Assembly: GCF_037963865.1 (NCBI RefSeq)
Contig: NZ_CP150170.1
Span: 2,356,001-2,420,000 of the forward strand
From: Paenibacillus sp. FSL R10-2734
GTDB taxonomy: Bacteria > Bacillota > Bacilli > Paenibacillales > Paenibacillaceae
DNA length: 64,000 nucleotides
Direction of reading: 5' to 3'
The position numbers and the translations under genes were made by a program. This document shows positions 40,993 through 49,295 of the stretch, piece after piece. Every line of letters begins with the position of its first letter. Position 1 is the stretch's first letter. The notes beneath the pieces were generated by a model. That model made no database searches. It saw nothing but the letters and a program-made list of their open reading frames with translations, and was not told where the DNA came from.

Positions 40993-41092
40993 ATCTGCTC
41001 CTCCTTTTTGGAACTTAAAATAGTATATCTTATATCAGAATGCAGTGCGATTTAATATACTTAGGAAAAATAAGAGGAGGACGGAATTAGAT

Positions 41093-41509
41093 ATGGAGTA
41101 TTTGATTACCATTGAGGATCAGACGCTTATAGCCTCTGCTGAAGATATTATTACTAAACGTTATGAATGGGAAAGACACCATGTAGGGGCGGCGCTCCGT
41201 ACTAAGACTGGGGAGATTTTTACAGCGGTACATGTCGAAGCTAGTATGGGACGAATTACAGTCTGTGCAGAAGCGATGGTTATTGGAAAAGCGATATCTG
41301 AAGGCTACAAGGAATTTGAGTCGATTGTTGCGGTAAGGCATTCTGATCCGGACAGCGAGGAAAGAGAGATTAAAGTAGTCTCACCCTGCGGGATGTGCCG
41401 TGAGTTAATTGCTGATTACGGGAAGGACTGCAAGGTTATTGTATCCGAGGATGGCCGGTTAGCTAAATATGAAATTACTGAATTACTACCGCTGAGATAT
41501 ACGAGATAA
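41093..41509 (+). CDS. Cytidine/blasticidin-S deaminase-like protein
   Basis: 138 aa from ATG 41093; AGAGGAGGAC lies about 11 nt upstream. The zinc deaminase motifs are VCAEAMVI (C-A-E in place of H-A-E) and SPCGMCRELI (PCxxC), and the length fits the cytidine deaminase fold. The sequence is closer in feel to blasticidin-S-deaminase-like members than to housekeeping Cdd, since substrate residues around VEASMGRIT differ. Substrate unknown. Confidence 0.75.
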   Translation: MEYLITIEDQTLIASAEDIITKRYEWERHHVGAALRTKTGEIFTAVHVEASMGRITVCAEAMVIGKAISEGYKEFESIVAVRHSDPDSEEREIKVVSPCGMCRELIADYGKDCKVIVSEDGRLAKYEITELLPLRYTR

Positions 41510-41680
41510 TTTGGCGATATAGTCAGGAGCCGCTAGGCTCCTTTTTTTGCTGAGTCGTGAGCGTGTTCAGAGGTTCCTTATACAATCCTAAATTAATTTA
41601 CAAATTCTTGTCCGTTCGCTGAGTTCCTGTCCCAAGCATCTCCATACTATAACTTAAAAAGGTTAAAAGGATGTGAGAGG

Positions 41681-43150
41681 ATGGAACAGCGCAACCTTCG
41701 AAATATGATTGATTCGGCATCGAGGTTTGTAAGCGATGTTCAGTGGCAAATAGCGTTCCGTAAATTGCAAATGGCTCCAACAGATCCGGATCTGGCGTCC
41801 TCTGCTCAGAAATTGTTGAATACCCTTTATTTTCTACAAGGAAAAGGGATGATTAGCGGACAACATGATTATTTGGAGAGCGCGGATGAGTTCAATGGGA
41901 AGCTGAGAAATACAAGCGGGCAATACGCTGCCCTTCACGGCTATGAGCTGGGAGCAATCAATAATCAGTCGGCGGCTCTAATAGACAATCAGCGGGATTG
42001 GGTCGTTAGCAGTGCTATTCGCTGGTATAAAGCCGGTGGGATCGTAACGCTTAGTTATCACGCTCATTTGCCAGGGACAGCGCCAGCTTGGGCTAACGTG
42101 TCCACGAGCATAAGCAACGCTGATTTTGACAAATATATAACTCCGGGTACCACCCAGTATAACGCACTGATCGCTGATCTGGATAAGATAGCCCTATCTT
42201 TGAAAAAGCTTAATGAAGCAGGCGTTCCTGTGCTCTGGCGGCCGTATCATGAAATGAATGGTGGATGGTTCTGGTGGGGGAAGAAGAGCAACTACTTGGG
42301 ACTGTGGAACCTTATGTTTGAGCGCTTTACCAGCTATCATAAGCTGCATAATTTATTGTGGGTATGGAGTCCGAATGCCAAAAATCAGTGGTGTGATGAC
42401 CCCGCGGACTACTACCCGAGCGGTGACAAAGTAGATGTGCTGGCGCTAGACATCTATGACGGAGATTTCAAGGGAAGTCACTATGATAGTCTATGGGATC
42501 TAGGCCGAGGAAAGCTAATTGCCATTGGAGAAAATGGAGAGCTTCCGTCCCCAGCGTTACTGAAATCACAGCCCAAATGGTCTTATCAAATGACTTGGGG
42601 CAAGCTTCTTTATGAGAAGAACACCGATGCGGTGATTAGAGCTTTTATGAACGACAGCTTTGTATACACACGGGAGGAGTATGCTACTGAGGCGGCGACT
42701 GTGTCTAAAGGAGATAGTGTGCTGCAGAGTGGTCTATGGGGGCAATATTACAATAACATGACTCTTAGCGGCGCACCTGCACTGACGCGAACCGATGCTA
42801 ATATCCAATTTTCGTGGAAACAGGGCTCACCCGATCCAGCCATCCGCGCCGATGCTTTCTCTGTACGGTGGAGTGGCAAGCTGACTGCAGCTTATAGTGA
42901 GACCTATATCATCTATTCCTCCTCTGACGACGGGGTGCGAGTGTGGATTGATGGGGCGCTGATCATTGACAGTTGGGTGAATCAGAGCGGACAGGAGCGA
43001 AAGGGAAACGTGAATCTGATTGCCGGCAAGCTGCAAGAAATTAAGGTGGAGTATTATGAGAATAACGGCGATGCGCGGATTGTTTTGCAGTGGGAAAGTC
43101 CAAGCCAGCCAAAGGGAGTTATTCCAGCAGGGGCGTTCAATCTTCCGTAA
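41681..43150 (+). CDS. GH26 beta-mannanase-like enzyme with C-terminal PA14 domain
   Basis: 489 aa. The GH26 domain is about residues 40-335: acid/base Glu191 in RPYHEMNGGWFWWG, nucleophile Glu284 in AIGENGELPS, and WVWSPNAKNQW on the substrate face. The PA14 domain (about 350-487: GLWGQYYNNMTLSG, SDDGVRVWIDGALIIDSW, KVEYYENNGDARIVLQW) is usually a carbohydrate-binding module. No signal peptide is visible at the N-terminus, which is odd for a polysaccharidase. AAAGGATGTGAGAGG precedes ATG 41681. Confidence 0.85.
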   Translation: MEQRNLRNMIDSASRFVSDVQWQIAFRKLQMAPTDPDLASSAQKLLNTLYFLQGKGMISGQHDYLESADEFNGKLRNTSGQYAALHGYELGAINNQSAALIDNQRDWVVSSAIRWYKAGGIVTLSYHAHLPGTAPAWANVSTSISNADFDKYITPGTTQYNALIADLDKIALSLKKLNEAGVPVLWRPYHEMNGGWFWWGKKSNYLGLWNLMFERFTSYHKLHNLLWVWSPNAKNQWCDDPADYYPSGDKVDVLALDIYDGDFKGSHYDSLWDLGRGKLIAIGENGELPSPALLKSQPKWSYQMTWGKLLYEKNTDAVIRAFMNDSFVYTREEYATEAATVSKGDSVLQSGLWGQYYNNMTLSGAPALTRTDANIQFSWKQGSPDPAIRADAFSVRWSGKLTAAYSETYIIYSSSDDGVRVWIDGALIIDSWVNQSGQERKGNVNLIAGKLQEIKVEYYENNGDARIVLQWESPSQPKGVIPAGAFNLP

Positions 43151-43181
43151 GAATATCTGTATCGAGCGTCGAAGCGCAAGC

Positions 43182-43210
43182 AAAAAAGCCCCGGATTTTG
43201 GGGCTTTTTT
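43182..43210. terminator. Bidirectional terminator
   Basis: AAAAAAGCCCC-GGATTTT-GGGGCTTTTTT lies between the convergent GH26 gene and the zinc-ribbon gene. Confidence 0.9.
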
Positions 43211-43226
43211 AAATGTGGAAATCGTC

Positions 43227-43715
43227 TTAGATTTGTTCACGGTAGCTAATATTATTGGCTATCTTCTCGTCACGCACGGCTTTGCGCAGAACATCTTTGA
43301 CTGTTGGGGCATCATGGATTTTTCGAAAAAGAAGCTGAGGCGCTGAGGCGTCATCAGAGAATACAGTTAATGAACCAATGCCGAGCATCCGGTCCATGAT
43401 AGATTGTTCTACGGATAAATCGCGTACACGAAGTAATTCGATTTCTTCAACATTTTTACCGATAAGTCCGGTCTTTACCATAATGCGCTGGCTTGTAATG
43501 GTGTATGTAGTCGTGTTGAGGCGTATGATTCCTTTGAGACGGTCCGAGATGCTAGCAGGTTTGCCTTTCCAGAGTACGACTTCCTGAGTAGTTTTATGAT
43601 TTGCTGATGAACGATGGGTGGTTACTGGAGCGGCGCCGTCAATGCTAGATCCACATTCTCCACAAAATTTAGCGCCCTGCTTATATTCTGATCCGCAGGC
43701 TGTGCAATAAGGCAT
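43227..43715 (-). CDS. Zinc-ribbon and bacterial PH-domain protein
   Basis: 162 aa. The N-terminal zinc ribbon YCTACGSEYKQGAKFCGECG (two CxxC pairs) is followed by a linker. A bPH_2 domain (about residues 45-140) has VLWKGKPASISDRLKG, TYTITSQRIMVKTGLIGK and EEIELLRVRDLSVEQSIMDR. Relatives are usually membrane-proximal, but no span is present here. Function unknown. AAAGGAGAG precedes ATG 43715. Confidence 0.8.
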   Translation of the reverse strand: MPYCTACGSEYKQGAKFCGECGSSIDGAAPVTTHRSSANHKTTQEVVLWKGKPASISDRLKGIIRLNTTTYTITSQRIMVKTGLIGKNVEEIELLRVRDLSVEQSIMDRMLGIGSLTVFSDDASAPQLLFRKIHDAPTVKDVLRKAVRDEKIANNISYREQI

Positions 43716-43832
43716 AAATACTCTCCTTTCCCGATTACAATTGAAATAATTATAACATAATAGTCATTTTACATAAATTTCATTTGCGCTTTACACAAAC
43801 CGACATTATTCTGTTAAGTGGAGGGATAAATA

Positions 43833-44393
43833 ATGAAAAAAGTGTTACTAATAGGAACGCTAATGTTGACTGTCATCCTTAGCGCCTGCAGCAATAATAA
43901 TTCAACTTCATCAGCACCTGCCTCAGAAGAAGAAGTGCAGGAGATCGTGCAGAACTTCTACAATGAAATGTCCAAACTTGAGGAATTAGGAAAATCATCT
44001 TTAGCGGAGTTCAACGAAGCCATCGCTGCTTATTCAGCAGGAGATCTTTCGGACAGGCAGCTGGAGAAGACGATTAACGAATTCCAGAAGACTTCAACAG
44101 ACCTATCCGATCAGGCTGAGAAGGTGAAGATTTCATCTAGCTTGCCCGAAGACATTCGTAAGCTGCTTGATGAGTCTAAAATCGCTTTTCAAAGTGCTTA
44201 TTCTTTAAAAGAACAAGCCTCTCAAGGTGCTGATTCCGCAGATGTTACTGCTGAGCAGTTCGAGGAATTGAATCAGAACGCTGACCTAGCGATGCTGTAC
44301 GGCATTTCCAAGCTCAATGAGGCAAGGGAAGCTACTGGACTCATAGATGCTGATGGTCAGACCATCGCTGAGACAGGGAACGTTCAAGAATAG
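43833..44393 (+). CDS. Helical lipoprotein
   Basis: 186 aa. Signal peptide with lipobox LSAC (Cys20), then a Ser/Asn spacer and a mostly helical, acidic mature domain (EEEVQEIVQNFYNEMSKLEE and DLSDQAEKVKISSSLPEDIR). It would be lipidated and then cleaved by LspA. No domain recognised. AGTGGAGGG precedes ATG 43833. Confidence 0.8.
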   Translation: MKKVLLIGTLMLTVILSACSNNNSTSSAPASEEEVQEIVQNFYNEMSKLEELGKSSLAEFNEAIAAYSAGDLSDRQLEKTINEFQKTSTDLSDQAEKVKISSSLPEDIRKLLDESKIAFQSAYSLKEQASQGADSADVTAEQFEELNQNADLAMLYGISKLNEAREATGLIDADGQTIAETGNVQE

Positions 44394-44403
44394 ATCGGAA
44401 TTT

Positions 44404-44437
44404 AGGCGCTGCACAGTTCAACTGTCAGCGTCTTTTT
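44404..44437 (+). terminator. Terminator after the lipoprotein gene
   Basis: GGCGCTG-CACAGTTCAACTGT-CAGCGTC with an inner ACAGTT/AACTGT stem, followed by TTTTTG. Confidence 0.8.
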
Positions 44438-44562
44438 GCTGCGATTTTTAACCTAAGCAGAGGTAATACTGCCAATCCTATAAATAAGCCGGCTACGATA
44501 CCTTTTGTAAGGTCTGAGAGTGTACTGCTTTGATATACAAGGGGGGATAAACACTTTTTCAA
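44425..44562 (-). CDS. Possible 45-aa membrane peptide
   Basis: Minus-strand frame from TTG 44562 with AGAGGAGC 7 nt upstream. It encodes a basic N-terminus, STLSDLTKGIVAGLFIGLAV as one span, and a basic end (RLKIAAKRR). The stop lies in the terminator stem of the opposing gene. The good SD supports it; the length and the lack of a known family keep confidence low. Confidence 0.45.
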   Translation of the reverse strand: MKKCLSPLVYQSSTLSDLTKGIVAGLFIGLAVLPLLRLKIAAKRR

Positions 44563-44651
44563 GTGGAAAGCTCCTCTCGATCAGATATACATTATTATAC
44601 AACTTTTGGGATAAAGAGGAGTGTTGAAAAATGGTATCTTCTTCCTGATTA

Positions 44652-44696
44652 TTGATTAATCAGCGAAGGTGTGGATATAATACAAACATGCGTTCG
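44652..44696 (+). promoter_or_regulatory. Promoter and LexA-like (SOS) box of the yolD-like gene
   Basis: TTGATT (44652-44657), an 18-base spacer, TATAAT (44676-44681), then CAAACATGCGTTCG at 44683-44696, which matches CGAACATATGTTCG at 11 of 14 positions and overlaps the likely transcription start. Confidence 0.6.
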
Positions 44697-44735
44697 TATA
44701 TAGAGGAATAGTATAGAAATTAGGGAGGGGTTACC

Positions 44736-45071
44736 ATGGGCAAAAAGCTGGAGAAAAACGGACTGTGGGAAAGCAGTCGCATGATGCTGCCGGAGCACAA
44801 GATAAGAATTATTAGGGATGAACGGGAGACGCTGCGGCGCATCAAGCCCATTTTGGATGATCAGAAGCTGGAAGAGATCGAATGTACATTAGCCTTGTCG
44901 TTACGGAGTCATGTGCGCGTGACTGTTGTGCTGTTTGATCCCTTTGAGAATACGACATTAAGGGGTTTTGTGACTTCCATTCACACCCACTCGCGTGAGT
45001 TTAAGCTGCAGTGGGCGGAGGAATGGAAGTGGATCAATGTGGATGACATTGTTGAGGTTTACATCGTCTAG
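44736..45071 (+). CDS. YolD-like family protein
   Basis: 111 aa from ATG 44736 behind GGGAGGGG. The N-terminus KNGLWESSRMMLPEHK is the YolD signature, and the C-terminal part forms a small beta domain (GFVTSIHTHSREFKLQW, INVDDIVEV). In Bacillus, YolD-type genes accompany UvrX/Y-family polymerases and are SOS-controlled. Here no polymerase gene is next to it, but a LexA-like box is. Its stop overlaps that of the opposing gene. Confidence 0.8.
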   Translation: MGKKLEKNGLWESSRMMLPEHKIRIIRDERETLRRIKPILDDQKLEEIECTLALSLRSHVRVTVVLFDPFENTTLRGFVTSIHTHSREFKLQWAEEWKWINVDDIVEVYIV

Positions 45072-45232
45072 TGCTGAGAAGCGCTGCCTTCACTTTTTTC
45101 ATAAGCAATTAGGGTCACGGTTGGGTTGCCAGTCAGATGTGCAATAGTAGCTTCGGCATTCCGAATAATTTCGAGTGCTTCATCCTGCTCGCTCAGTGCT
45201 GCAACTTTATAGCTATCGCTATGAATGTCCAT
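45068..45232 (-). CDS. Small hypothetical protein, stop overlaps yolD-like gene
   Basis: 54 aa from ATG 45232 with GGTGGAGA upstream. The sequence (MDIHSDSYKVAALSEQDEAL, then AHLTGNPTVTLIAYEK) looks like a compact alpha-beta domain, similar in style to the small acidic protein at 39077-39235. Stop codons of the two convergent genes overlap (TAG at 45069-45071 on plus, 45068-45070 on minus). Not recognised. Confidence 0.6.
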   Translation of the reverse strand: MDIHSDSYKVAALSEQDEALEIIRNAEATIAHLTGNPTVTLIAYEKSEGSASQH

Positions 45233-45425
45233 ATGATCTCCACCTTTCGTTAATATTTTGTCCTTTTTTTGTGGAAATGATCCAAGGTGGGGAAACTGTG
45301 AAGGGGACTTTCAGGTCAGATCTCGGAGGGGTTCCGGGGTCTTTTTTTATGTGCAGATGCAGGCGGGGGTATTAGTACAAGCAAATGGGGACACGAGATC
45401 ATTGATTATACCAAGGGGTGATTCT

Positions 45426-46112
45426 ATGCTGACTTTGGATCAAGTGAGGAGTAAATCGGCGGCGCGTCTTGTCGGGCTTCATCCTGTCTTGACCGCAGGG
45501 GCGAATGCTTTGATTCAGCAAAGCTATGCCAGAGGAGTGCCCATCGTTATTACCCAGGGGTTGCGGTCGATTACTGAACAAAATGCCTTGTATGCGCAGG
45601 GGAGAAGTAAGCCAGGACCTATAGTTACCAACGCCAAAGGGGGGACCAGCTATCATAATTATGGGCTAGCGTTTGACTTTGCGCTTTTGCTGCCGGACGG
45701 AAATAGTCTTTCCTGGGATATGAATCGTGATGGTGATAAGGATAAGACAGCGGACTGGCAAGAGGTTGCTCAGGTGGCAAAGCGGCTCGGATTAGAATGG
45801 GGAGGGGACTGGACTTCCTTTAAAGATTATTCCCATCTGCAGATGGCCTTTGGCTTAACCACAAAACAACTTCGGGCAGGCAAGCGCCCTACGACGGATC
45901 AGGTCAATGAAGCTTTAAAAAAGATTAACGGGGAGGATGACCAGGTGAATAAAGACGTTAAAGTAACGATAACCTTAAACGGCAGTAAACTTACTGAGGG
46001 CGTGCTTGATACCGGCATAACATATGTACCCGTGCGGATTCTGGCTGAGGCGCTTGGAGCAAAGGTTACGTATGATGCTGCGAGCAAGACTGTAAATGTA
46101 GTAAAAGAGTAA
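45426..46112 (+). CDS. M15-family peptidoglycan peptidase with copper-amine-oxidase-like domain
   Basis: 228 aa from ATG 45426 behind AAGGGGTGA. The M15 (VanY/CwlK-like) zinc peptidase domain (about residues 1-140) shows ITQGLRSITEQNALYAQGR, HNYGLAFDFAL (His and Asp ligands), WGGDWTSFKDYSHLQMAFG (His ligand). The C-terminal stretch (KVTITLNGSKLTEGVL, YVPVRILAEALGAKVTYD) is a copper-amine-oxidase N-terminal-like repeat, common in Paenibacillus exported proteins. No signal peptide is seen, as for phage-type endolysins, so export may depend on a holin or lysis. Confidence 0.85.
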   Translation: MLTLDQVRSKSAARLVGLHPVLTAGANALIQQSYARGVPIVITQGLRSITEQNALYAQGRSKPGPIVTNAKGGTSYHNYGLAFDFALLLPDGNSLSWDMNRDGDKDKTADWQEVAQVAKRLGLEWGGDWTSFKDYSHLQMAFGLTTKQLRAGKRPTTDQVNEALKKINGEDDQVNKDVKVTITLNGSKLTEGVLDTGITYVPVRILAEALGAKVTYDAASKTVNVVKE

Positions 46113-46187
46113 GGGAATTATGTATAGACAGTGCCATCCAAGGGGAAATTATCAGTGATAACTAACTATAAAGGGAGGCATAACGCT

Positions 46188-46685
46188 GTGAACAAGCTGA
46201 TAACAAGCCTTGCATGCTGCACTGTACTATCAATGAGTGTAATGGGAGCTAGTTACGCATCTAGTCCAACTGGGTCAGCAGCTTTGGGTGGTATTCCAAA
46301 CGCGAATACTGGCATGGATGGTACCGTGAATAACACTCGGATGATGAATACGGAAGGCAATCTAATGAACGGCACAACGGGAACGATGAATAAAAATGAG
46401 AGCATTATGAAAGATAAGATTCGCACGGGGGATAATTACAGGCCTAACACCTACAACACCAATAACTACAATCAAGGGAACAACCAAGGAAACTATACTC
46501 GGGATAACTACAACAGAAATACCGTATCTCCACTATCCAACACTACAACGGACGGCAGATATCGGGCAACCAGTACAACTACGAATACTGCGACAACGAG
46601 CAGAGGTTCTAACTGGGGCTGGCTCGGATTGTTTGGACTCTTGGGTCTTGTCGGAATGAGAAGCAGAAGTGACGAACGCAGATAA
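46188..46685 (+). CDS. WGxxGxxG-type exported protein
   Basis: 165 aa from GTG 46188 behind AAGGGAGG. Signal peptide (about 24 residues ending ASYAS) and a long Asn/Thr/Gly/Met-rich low-complexity region (YNTNNYNQGNNQGNYTRDNY), then NWGWLGLFGLLGLVGMRSRS. This is a WGxxGxxG membrane tail with a basic end, reminiscent of CTERM sorting signals. It may be processed at the tail. Function unknown. Confidence 0.7.
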   Translation: MNKLITSLACCTVLSMSVMGASYASSPTGSAALGGIPNANTGMDGTVNNTRMMNTEGNLMNGTTGTMNKNESIMKDKIRTGDNYRPNTYNTNNYNQGNNQGNYTRDNYNRNTVSPLSNTTTDGRYRATSTTTNTATTSRGSNWGWLGLFGLLGLVGMRSRSDERR

Positions 46686-46698
46686 TCGACATGCATAT

Positions 46699-46735
46699 AA
46701 CCCGTGTCGGCATACGCTGAAACGGGTTATTTTTA
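46699..46735 (+). terminator. Terminator after the WGxxGxxG gene
   Basis: AACCCGT (46699-46705) pairs with ACGGGTT (46722-46728), then ATTTTT; the stem is short. Confidence 0.65.
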
Positions 46736-46844
46736 ATGTGATAAATTATTTTTCGAAAAAGGATTGCGCGTTGTCGATATTCATGATATTATATTTCTTG
46801 TCGCGTTATACGTAAACAACGTATGAAGCTTCAACACATAATAT

Positions 46845-46930
46845 GCCGGGGTGGCGGAACAGGCAGACGCACAGGACTTAAAATCCTGCGGTACGTGAGT
46901 ACCGTACGGGTTCGACCCCCGTCCTCGGCA
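46845..46930 (+). tRNA. tRNA-Leu (UAA)
   Basis: 86-nt class II tRNA: acceptor GCCGGGG/CCTCGGC, anticodon loop CTTAAAA with anticodon TAA, long variable arm GGTACGTGAGTACC, T arm GGGTTCGACCCC. No encoded CCA. Confidence 0.97.
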
Positions 46931-46946
46931 TCAATAGTAACAGTGA

Positions 46947-46974
46947 AAGGCGCATTCAAGTGAATGCGCCTTTT
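46947..46974 (+). terminator. Terminator after tRNA-Leu
   Basis: AAGGCGCATTCA-AG-TGAATGCGCCTT followed by TT. Confidence 0.9.
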
Positions 46975-47277
46975 CTCTGCACGTAAGTTAGAAAAGGATA
47001 ATTTAATTAATGAATCGAATTAAGCATGTGATGAAATCTGTGGTTCATTGAAAAGGTATGTGCCGGGAAAATAATGGCTGTAGGGGAGCACTCGGGAGAG
47101 TGCTTTTTTTGTTTAAAGCTTAGGAGTACAAGTATGGTGTGTACAAAGATTTGAATTCATCAGATCCAATGCAAGAGCATATTTATAAGGGTTACCAGGG
47201 TAGATGAGGGCGATGCGGGTGGTGCAAACTGTGATGAGTAGTTTAGAAGATGTCTCATTGAATAAAAGGAGGTAGTT
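46975..47277. other. Intergenic stretch with one terminator-like hairpin
   Basis: No gene is supported. A hairpin AGCACTC-GGG-GAGTGCT with TTTTTT lies at 47088-47110 and has no gene in front of it, so the preceding 100 bases could belong to a small RNA or a deleted gene. The rest is AT-rich. Confidence 0.4.
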
Positions 47278-47700
47278 ATGCAGGATTTTGCAATGTCGAT
47301 GTTATGGCTTTGGATTTGCTATTTTATAGTGACTATTATTGGAGTTTTACATACCGTATTTAATATTTATGTGTTAAAAATGAGTCCAATGGACGAAAAA
47401 GGTATGGGGGAGGGATATGAAAAAACAAAGCCTTGGCATCCTCTTTATAATGTCATTCTGTTTTCTATATTTGGTTGGCTATATATGCGGGGATTATCTG
47501 TACCCAACCTTGAAGAAGCTCTTATTACGGGGGCAATATGGGCCGGAATTTGCATTATATTTGATGTTTTGGGCTGGGTGATCATTAAACACCCTTGGAG
47601 TCTTTCTTTCAAAGAATTCTATATTCATTATCAGCCATGGATTACACTTATATATTTGGCTATTTTTATTGGTCCTGTAATCGGATATTTTTTCATTTAA
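47278..47700 (+). CDS. Four-span membrane protein, unknown
   Basis: 140 aa from ATG 47278 behind AAGGAGGTAG. Four hydrophobic segments lie at about residues 8-29, 58-72, 84-106 and 119-139, with a polar loop (SPMDEKGMGEGYEKTKPWHP) after the first. It resembles small acyltransferase- or DoxX-sized membrane proteins in length only; I recognise no family. It is convergent with the metalloprotease-like gene. Confidence 0.6.
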   Translation: MQDFAMSMLWLWICYFIVTIIGVLHTVFNIYVLKMSPMDEKGMGEGYEKTKPWHPLYNVILFSIFGWLYMRGLSVPNLEEALITGAIWAGICIIFDVLGWVIIKHPWSLSFKEFYIHYQPWITLIYLAIFIGPVIGYFFI

Positions 47701-47715
47701 TTAAATTAGAACTAA

Positions 47716-48672
47716 TTAACGAATATAAGTGCCCAAACCGCTTGTTCCCCTAATACAAATTTCAGCTAAAGCTGGAATACTTGAATAAAAGGGATCGCTG
47801 AGATCTTCATTTTCAGGCTGGTCAGGATGATCATAGCCATAGATGTGCATTTGTTCATGAATAACAGTCTCTGCTAACATTTCAATGGTATCGTGATCCT
47901 GAAAATTTATCCAGATATCATGCCCTCCTAATCTAGCACAGCCTAAAACATTTTCTGTCCCACATGGACACTTATCATTTATATCATGATAAGTGAATTG
48001 AGTTTGACCATATACTCCTTTAACTGCTAAAAGTATTTCTGGGTGTGAATTACAGGAACTACTTTTTGATAATATAAGTTCATGAGCCTGCATTAATAGT
48101 TTCTGTTGATCAATTGATACCTTATAGCTTATGTTCGTATAATGATTGATTTCATAATTGTTAAAAATATCCGGTTCTGCTTGATCTGGAGAAAATAAAT
48201 AAATAGTTATATCTCCTTCATTAATTAGCACAGGAATTCCACCGCTAAATCCTTTTTCACGTGCGTATGTATCTATAGCTTTATACCATACTAGGGGATT
48301 TTCGATGTCGGGACTATTTAAATTCCCAACTAAATCTCCAACTTTAAGCATTTGAACCGTACATTTAAATTGGATGTATTTATTATACATGGAAGGATCG
48401 AGGCCGAAAATTGGAATAGCTCCATATCCTTGTAAATTTTTTTGGCTGAAAATATCTATTACATTTCGAAATGCTAGTTGCGGTGACGAGAGGTCGGTAT
48501 TTAAACCTTCGTGGGAAATTATTTCAGCACCATCAGTTTTGATTTTTAAAACTCTTGTTTTAATACCCTCCAAAGAGTCTTCAATTATGGGAATTGCAAC
48601 TAAAAAATCTGATGACTTGTTTTTCTCAAAGTATTCATAAACCCCAATAAAAGCCTTTTGGTAATCATACAT
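47716..48672 (-). CDS. Uncharacterised protein with metzincin-type HExxHxxGxxH motif
   Basis: 318 aa from ATG 48672 behind GGAGGAATT. Residues 1-190 look like one or two soluble alpha-beta domains of unknown family (AFRNVIDIFSQKNLQGYGAI and YKAIDTYAREKGFSGGIPVL are similar to each other, suggesting an internal duplication). The C-terminal third has a Cys cluster (KCPCGTENVLGCARLGGHD) and HEQMHIYGYDH at residues 272-282: two His, the catalytic Glu and a third His in metzincin spacing. No signal peptide. Cytoplasmic location and a zinc-protease role are inferences. Confidence 0.65.
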   Translation of the reverse strand: MYDYQKAFIGVYEYFEKNKSSDFLVAIPIIEDSLEGIKTRVLKIKTDGAEIISHEGLNTDLSSPQLAFRNVIDIFSQKNLQGYGAIPIFGLDPSMYNKYIQFKCTVQMLKVGDLVGNLNSPDIENPLVWYKAIDTYAREKGFSGGIPVLINEGDITIYLFSPDQAEPDIFNNYEINHYTNISYKVSIDQQKLLMQAHELILSKSSSCNSHPEILLAVKGVYGQTQFTYHDINDKCPCGTENVLGCARLGGHDIWINFQDHDTIEMLAETVIHEQMHIYGYDHPDQPENEDLSDPFYSSIPALAEICIRGTSGLGTYIR

Positions 48673-48835
48673 TTTTAAATTCCTCCGTCCATATATTTTC
48701 TGTTACAATTCCCCCTTCCTAGATAATTATTCAAGTATTTTCATATGTTTAGAATTGTTGTGAGACAAGAGTGTTAGTGTTTGACGAGCTATAGATAATA
48801 GAGTCCCTTAGTATAAACACACAGGAATTACTCGG

Positions 48836-49117
48836 TTAATTACGGGGGGTTGTCATGAAAGTACTCAACTTACTGGCAAGTTCCTCTTCCCCGGTTAAGA
48901 CCTCGATCATGACGCCAGCACCTAAGCGAAATCCATACTTGAAAATAGTTGTTAACTCCATGCCATGAGTCTGAGCATATAAGTCTAATAACGCTTCCAA
49001 CTCGTCGAACTCTTCCTCGGATAGTCGCTCCTTCCAAATTTTTATGCTTTCAGATGTTTTTTGGCTTAACTTAAGGTATTGCGGGTCATTAGATGTGACA
49101 TGTTCATTTGGATGCAA
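48836..49117 (-). CDS. DUF6809-like protein, start possibly lost
   Basis: 93 aa from TTG 49117. The body fits DUF6809-type phage-related proteins of about 105-115 aa: DPQYLKLSQKTSESIKIWKE, LSEEEFDELEALLDLYAQ, FKYGFRLGAGVMIEVLTGEE. The frame stays open upstream to 49162 and still resembles the missing N-terminus (HNFIYFSKDHGSLHPNE), but contains no ATG, GTG or TTG there. The gene may have lost its start and be dying, or start at TTG 49117 without an SD. Confidence 0.55.
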   Translation of the reverse strand: MHPNEHVTSNDPQYLKLSQKTSESIKIWKERLSEEEFDELEALLDLYAQTHGMELTTIFKYGFRLGAGVMIEVLTGEEELASKLSTFMTTPRN

Positions 49118-49225
49118 GCTACCATGATCTTTTGAAAAATAAATGAAGTTATGCCAGGGTACTTACGCCAGAACATCGCTAATGATAAAAGTGTTTATTC
49201 CGTGGAATGTCTCAAGGAGAGGAAG

Positions 49226-49254
49226 TTGATTTTATTTTTGCTCTATGTTATGCT
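49226..49254 (+). promoter_or_regulatory. Promoter of the GH1 pair
   Basis: TTGATT (49226-49231), 17-base spacer, TATGCT (49249-49254), about 40 bases before the RAT site. Confidence 0.6.
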
Positions 49255-49295
49255 CTCGTTACTGACAACCACATATCAATGGACATTCGTTTATT

